From NCBI GenBank assembly GCA_009869945.1, contig WIXG01000314.1:1-64000 (forward strand): DNA of 64,000 nucleotides. Reading direction: 5' to 3'. The DNA comes from Mesaphorura yosii. Taxonomy: Eukaryota; Arthropoda; Collembola; Poduromorpha; Tullbergiidae. The position numbers were made by a program, and so were the translations under genes. The notes below the pieces were generated by a model. That model saw only the letters and a program-made list of their open reading frames with translations, searched no databases and was not told where the DNA came from. Shown one piece after another: positions 59,305 to 64,000 of this stretch (position 1 is its first letter; each line of letters opens with the position of its first letter).

Positions 59305-60964
59305 AACAAATTGCTCAAATTCAAAATCAATTCAGAGCTTTATCCGACCTTCCATGGAATCAGCCCTCCTGGCACATGTTATACCAAAATACCAACATAG
59401 TCAACTGACAATGCAATCATATCAAGTACTTTCAATAAACTCGTGTTGACCATACACCAGTAATATCTGAAACTTTTAACAAACTTTTGTGGAAATCTTC
59501 TATTTGCAAAATTATTAATTGACTTTAGCTTCAGAAACCGTGATCAACGTGCAGGGGCTTATTCACCGTTGAAGCTTTCAAGGTAGCGAGTTGGTAATCA
59601 GTAAGATATCAGTTTACAAGGAATGTATTCTTGAATATATTCCTCACGAATTGTCGATCCTCAACCGGTTTTGCTGCCCTGTATTGTTGAGGAAGTTTTC
59701 CGTTTTATTCCAGTGCATTATTCACTGGAGCATAGTTTGCATCGCATTCGCGTGGATAAAACCCAAAACAACATTGGCCCCTGATTCATTGATTACTGAT
59801 TAGGTATAGTTTGTGGTACACAAAACAACATCAATCAGTACGGGATGGAAGATGATACATGGGTTACGCGTTTCTGACACTCGTCGACTGGTTCAGTGCG
59901 TTGTTTGCATAATAAATTAGACATGTATGACATCGCCGCGCCGCGAACACAGCGTATCATCGAATGACGAATACGAGTGAACAACTACTCATAAACACAT
60001 CCTCCCAGGTTAGCATCTGTAAGAAAGGTGATTATTTAATTGAAGAAGTGAGTGCCAATGTCATGCGTCAGGATTTATGGCATTTTTTGTCCCAAATTCA
60101 ATTTTATATCATTTTTCATATCAGGCATTCGCCATAATCGCAATGATAAAGGATAATTGGGGAAAATGTTGGCTCTTTTGATAATTATAATTGGCGTGCC
60201 CTTGTCTGCCGGCCGCGACGCGTCGAGCCGCCCCAAACCCGTTTACTGATTGGTGATTATTCTTGCCTACTCACTGGCAATGTTGACAAATCCTGCCCAA
60301 CTGTCGGGCAGAAAACTGTAGTAATTATGGTGCTATCATTAGACGTCTAATATTAACATGTTAATTTTGAGTAGTCGAGCTGTCGTTTTGGGCCGTGAAC
60401 ATGAAGCCATGATCATCTCACATATTACATAAAGTAAAGTACCATGCTGCCTTCAAGAAGATGTAATGCAATCATGTCAAATGTAAAACAATGCGACCAA
60501 TTGCGAATTTGCATTGTCAGGGCTAATCGCTTTTTTATCTGACTTCTTCCATCGTCACTGTCGTCTTCAGTCTCGTCGTCAGCCAAAAATCGCGAATGTA
60601 AATGCAAATTGCAGTAATTAAGCGAGGCAGGCGAAGCTGAGTTTATTTCGCCGTCGTTTATTTACACACGCTTAATAGGGTCAACTAGTGGGAGCAGACA
60701 GTAGACTAGCATCAGAAGATGATCGACAATTATAAGAACGACAATGAGCAGTGAAGCTTCTTTACATAACTCACACATACCTGTAATTGGAGACCCGTAT
60801 TGGCAATAGGATTATTCTTGAGCATGATATAATGTAATTACGCGATGCGAGTAATTGTTGCGCGGCCGATTATATAACCACTTTGCCGCAACGCAGCAAT
60901 ATTCCTTTCACTGATGACGATAGCGAAGACGAGCCCTGCCAGCAACAGTTGATACTGGCGATCC
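59305..60964. other. Intergenic, SDR copy 2 / last RR gene
   Basis: AATAAA at 59434-59439 probably ends SDR copy 2. The remaining 1.5 kb shows no coding sequence. Confidence 0.45.
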
Positions 60965-61001
60965 TATAAAAGATTATGTCAGCCATTGGACCACCATCAG
61001 T
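60965..61001 (+). promoter_or_regulatory. TATA box and TCAGT initiator of the 61 kb RR gene
   Basis: TATAAAAG (60965-60972) and TCAGT (60997-61001). First T to initiator A (60999) is 34 bp. Confidence 0.7.
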
Positions 61002-61058
61002 AGCCAATCTTACTTGTCGCGAACGAGTCTTTCGCACACTTTGCAAATCTTCGACAAC

Positions 61059-61525
61059 ATGAAAGTTGTAAGTGTCTCGTGCCCATGTGACTCACGTTTT
61101 CTGAAGCTCAAACTCGGTCTGACATGTCTTGTTCTTGCAGGCAATTGTCCTCGCCCTCTTGGTGGCCGCTGCCGTCGCAGCCCCACAACAACGCGCCTCA
61201 AGGGACAACGATGTCCAGATCGTTGAGCTGAGAAGTGATAACCCAGGAGATGGAAATTACGACTTCAAGTACGGAATCTTGGCATCTTAGGCTTTACTTT
61301 TGTGCTCTTTGGCTCATCTGTATTTAATTGTACAGCTACAAGTTGAGCGACGGAACATCCCGTGACGAGCATGGAGAACTCCGCAAGATTGGTGACGAAT
61401 TTGGACAGGCCGTCCGTGGAACCATCACTTGGACCTCCCCCGAAGGCGAAACATTCAAATTGGAGTATATCGCAGATGAGAACGGATTTCAGCCTATTGG
61501 TGCTCATCTCCCAAAGCGCGCATAA
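61059..61525 (+). CDS. RR cuticular protein, compact, with an extra mid-domain intron
   Basis: Exons 61059-61067 (ATG AAA GTT), 61141-61268 and 61336-61525 encode 108 residues. The signal peptide is MKVAIVLALLVAAAVAAP. The RR domain reads GDGNYDFNYKLSDGTSRDEHGELRKIGDEF, then VRGTITWTSPEGETFKLEYIADENGFQPIGAHLPKRA. The second intron (phase 2) cuts inside the N-terminal part of the RR domain, unlike any other RR gene here, and the protein ends right after AHLP. It lacks the PPPAGS insert. It is 27.6 kb from the nearest RR gene, so it is probably an older, dispersed member. It would be secreted and bind chitin, by family. Confidence 0.93.
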
Positions 61526-61585
61526 CCCATCATGACCTATATCTCTGTCCCAATTCCAAAATTATAAAAATCGAAACCAATTTGT

Positions 61586-61591
61586 AATAAA
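61586..61591 (+). terminator. Polyadenylation signal of the 61 kb RR gene
   Basis: AATAAA lies 61 bp after the stop codon. Confidence 0.6.
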
Positions 61592-64000
61592 AGATTTCCG
61601 ACTGTTATATTTCCAAACGCTTGTCAATTGCATCATCATGCTGTCGAATGCCGTTTTCTATTTTCATTTACTAGCACTTCAAGCGCTTTTCTTCTCAAGT
61701 TACCTGAGTGAGTGTCGATGACATATGATGGGTTTAAAGTCTGGTCGTATCGTTGTGGCCAGTACCTTTAACATGCTTGACGTCAATTCCTAAGTGCCGA
61801 GGTTGCGGAGGTTCAGGTCGAGATAAAATGTTTACGAGAAATGACAAGGCTATCCGTAAATCTATTTCATACTTTTGTATGACAAGCGAGACGATGACGG
61901 GCGTAGGCCAACGTGAGTGCACGCCAGCCAATCGTGAACGTCTGGGCCTTGAATTCGACGATTGATTCCAAGAAAACATATACCATCATTTCATTTCCAT
62001 CATCGCACCACATTATGCAATCTCAAGCTTCTCGAAAGCTCAAGTGTAATGCGATTACTGACCCATAAACGAATGTCACGGTGTCATTCCGATAGATGTT
62101 GCACTTTTGGACCCAAGACCATACAAATTGCGTCAGCCAACAGTCAAGTCAATTCAGAATCCAGACATCTTGGCCTCGAAAACGAAAACAGTGTTTCGTT
62201 GCGGCATGGAGGAGGGGTTTTGCGTACTTGCGCGGGTGGCTCCGTTTCGGTCCTCTGATTAATCCGTAACCCGCAGAGATTTACTCGAAGATAAGCAGGT
62301 GCAGGTGTTCGAATTTAGTGTGGACTTCGGAATCAGCGCAAATCCCGAAATGCGACAACGCGTCACGCTCACGCTGCATCGTGTAAACATGTAAAATGTG
62401 AAAAGATGTTCGCGATCTTGTTGACAAACAAATGTAAACCAGTTTCATCTTGGCGGCTCGTGTATGATGAATGCTTTGCCATCAGCGCCATCAAGGACAG
62501 CCGCGCTGTCAACTTTATTTACGATTCCAAATTATCAGTTATTTATGGACACAGCATGATGAAATCGCCTTTAAATATTTCTCAGCCGTGCAAATGACGA
62601 ACGAAAAAACAAAGAATTGCTTTATTTGACCTGGAGTTTGAGTCCTGAACTTGTTGGCCTGCCTGGTCGAACTTTGTTTTCACCTCCACCGGTTACTGCC
62701 ATTACCAAGATAAATTATGAACTCTATGCATTGTACGACAGTTTCAGTTTTAAAAATCTAGTTTTGAATCCTGGTACTATATCAGATCACAAGTTCATCC
62801 ACCTCCTACTGTAGTTTTTAAATAAATCTTGTGACCTAACTATATAGCAGCCTCGGCTTCGTCACTCCGTCTTCTGCGTGTCATTTGACAAAAGGATTCG
62901 AAAGACATGCCGGCAGCTCGTGCCTCCAACATGTACCGAATAGAAATTATTGACAACCCATCCTGAAACACTTTGTATATACTTAGTGTCAGTTTACGCT
63001 GGAATCAATTAGAGTCTTGTGACTGTGACCTGAGTGACGTGGTGCCGTCTTTTTAATGGTGTGATTTATGCTTCCTGTTGTGATTTGACTCATTTTCTCG
63101 TTGACAGTGTCTCTGAACAAAGCATGAGCGACTAAGTTTGATTAGCATTTTTCGATTGGTTCAAGGCGAGAGCACTCAAACTCATTTAACTTGTTTTGTC
63201 GCATGAGTCGCATCTTTCATACATCTCTCATTAACACTCCACAACCCCGTTGGATGCTTGTGAGCTGATAATGAATCAGAGCAAAACAATTACATTACGA
63301 CTACGCTGAGCTCGTACTAAGACTTGAGTGAGAATCATAATTGTGGGTTGCTCTTTCAGCTCTCTAAACTGCACATATTGCGAACGAATGAAAGAATGTG
63401 AGAACAGAATGACAACAGGCGTTCCATTTTTGCTTACGACGCGGTTCTTTCGTGTACCGTCGTTCTCCAGAATAACTTTTTCCTCAATACACTTTGCCAC
63501 AATTTTTTTCTCAAAAATACTTCTTGCCACAATCTCTCATTACGAAGTAAGTAATTCGATCATAATAATAAATAATTACCAAGTTCATATAATTTTTTAA
63601 ACAGTCTTTGCCAATTTTAATTGTGGTAACTAGTACATTATGGAATTTGGTCATTCTGTAAATATGATTGCAACAAAAGACGTTCTGGAGAAAAGTTTTG
63701 TGGCAAAAGGCGTAAGACCGGTTCTTTTCCATACAATCACAAGAACAAGTCAAAGTCAACACGTAATTCGCCAGTCGTCAGTTTTAAACAAAAGAATATA
63801 CAAATTGGCGATTTTATATTTTCGTAGAATATCTTCTCACGTCTCACAATGTCATCATTTTCACAATCTCTTGCACTTGCCTTTGTACTTGTTTTGGATT
63901 TGCAACCTTCACGCTTGGTCTTCACTTTATTTTGACATTTTTGCCATGAAATCCAGTCACTGACATGGCGTGGCATGAAATCGGACTTTGAGACCTCATC
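61592..64000. other. No gene recognised to the window end
   Basis: Several frames of 60-107 codons occur on both strands (for example 61962-62258 +, 63640-63963 +) without signal peptides, domains or splice logic. AT content is high. Confidence 0.4.

Noticed and set aside
63276-63976. Overlapping frames near the right edge
   Set aside because: AT-rich, on both strands, no signature; treated as chance.

Overview
This is eukaryotic, almost certainly arthropod, nuclear DNA. The evidence is ten Rebers-Riddiford (RR) chitin-binding cuticle proteins, short GT-AG introns (mostly 50-100 bp), TATA boxes paired with TCAGT-like initiators, and animal housekeeping genes (FEN1, RPL26, RUVBL2, eIF5B). The lineage cannot be fixed from sequence alone. 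A bacterial/plant/fungal-type agmatine deiminase, two fungal/protist-like methyl-end desaturases and a secreted beta-gamma-crystallin protein next to RR genes would suit a springtail or another non-insect pancrustacean; that placement is inference. No transposase, reverse transcriptase, CRISPR array, rRNA or convincing tRNA was seen.

Layout. 1-392 (-): 5' part of a secreted Thr/Pro-rich repeat protein, cut by the window edge. 1.07-2.15 kb (-): intronless agmatine deiminase. 3.0-3.5 kb (+): secreted beta-gamma-crystallin. 4.5-4.85 kb (+): small unknown protein. 5.4-6.8 kb (+): FEN1, convergent with RPL26 (-). 8.5-16.9 kb: four minus-strand RR genes. 17.7-19.7 kb (-): RUVBL2 (reptin). 20.6-22.4 kb (+): a 556-residue Ala/Ser/Thr/Pro-rich protein with one interrupted RR domain. 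23.0-24.9 kb (+): BTB-BACK-PHR protein. 27.0-33.5 kb: four closely related RR genes (+,+,-,+). 34.6-38.0 kb (-): 15-exon classical calpain. 44.5-45.9 and 51.7-53.2 kb (+): two paralogous desaturases flanking eIF5B (-). 55.7-59.3 kb (+): tandem pair of SDR16C-like dehydrogenases. 61.1-61.5 kb (+): a tenth RR gene. The last 2.4 kb looks empty.

How the genes relate. Nine of the ten RR genes lie within 25 kb, interrupted by RUVBL2 and the BTB-PHR gene. They form two sequence types: a short type ending just after the RR domain, and a long type with a PPPAGS insert and an HLPTSPP-type tail. All ten have a tiny first exon of 2-4 codons followed by a phase-0 intron inside the signal peptide. At five of them a TATA-like box lies 34 bp upstream of a TCA-type initiator. 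The desaturases and the SDR pair are two recent tandem expansions in lipid or retinoid metabolism. The housekeeping genes look like ordinary neighbours, not parts of one pathway.

Coordinates of spliced genes were read by hand from splice signals and reading-frame continuity; summed exon lengths are multiples of three in every complete model. Start codons of the calpain, crystallin and small unknown protein are the least certain points.
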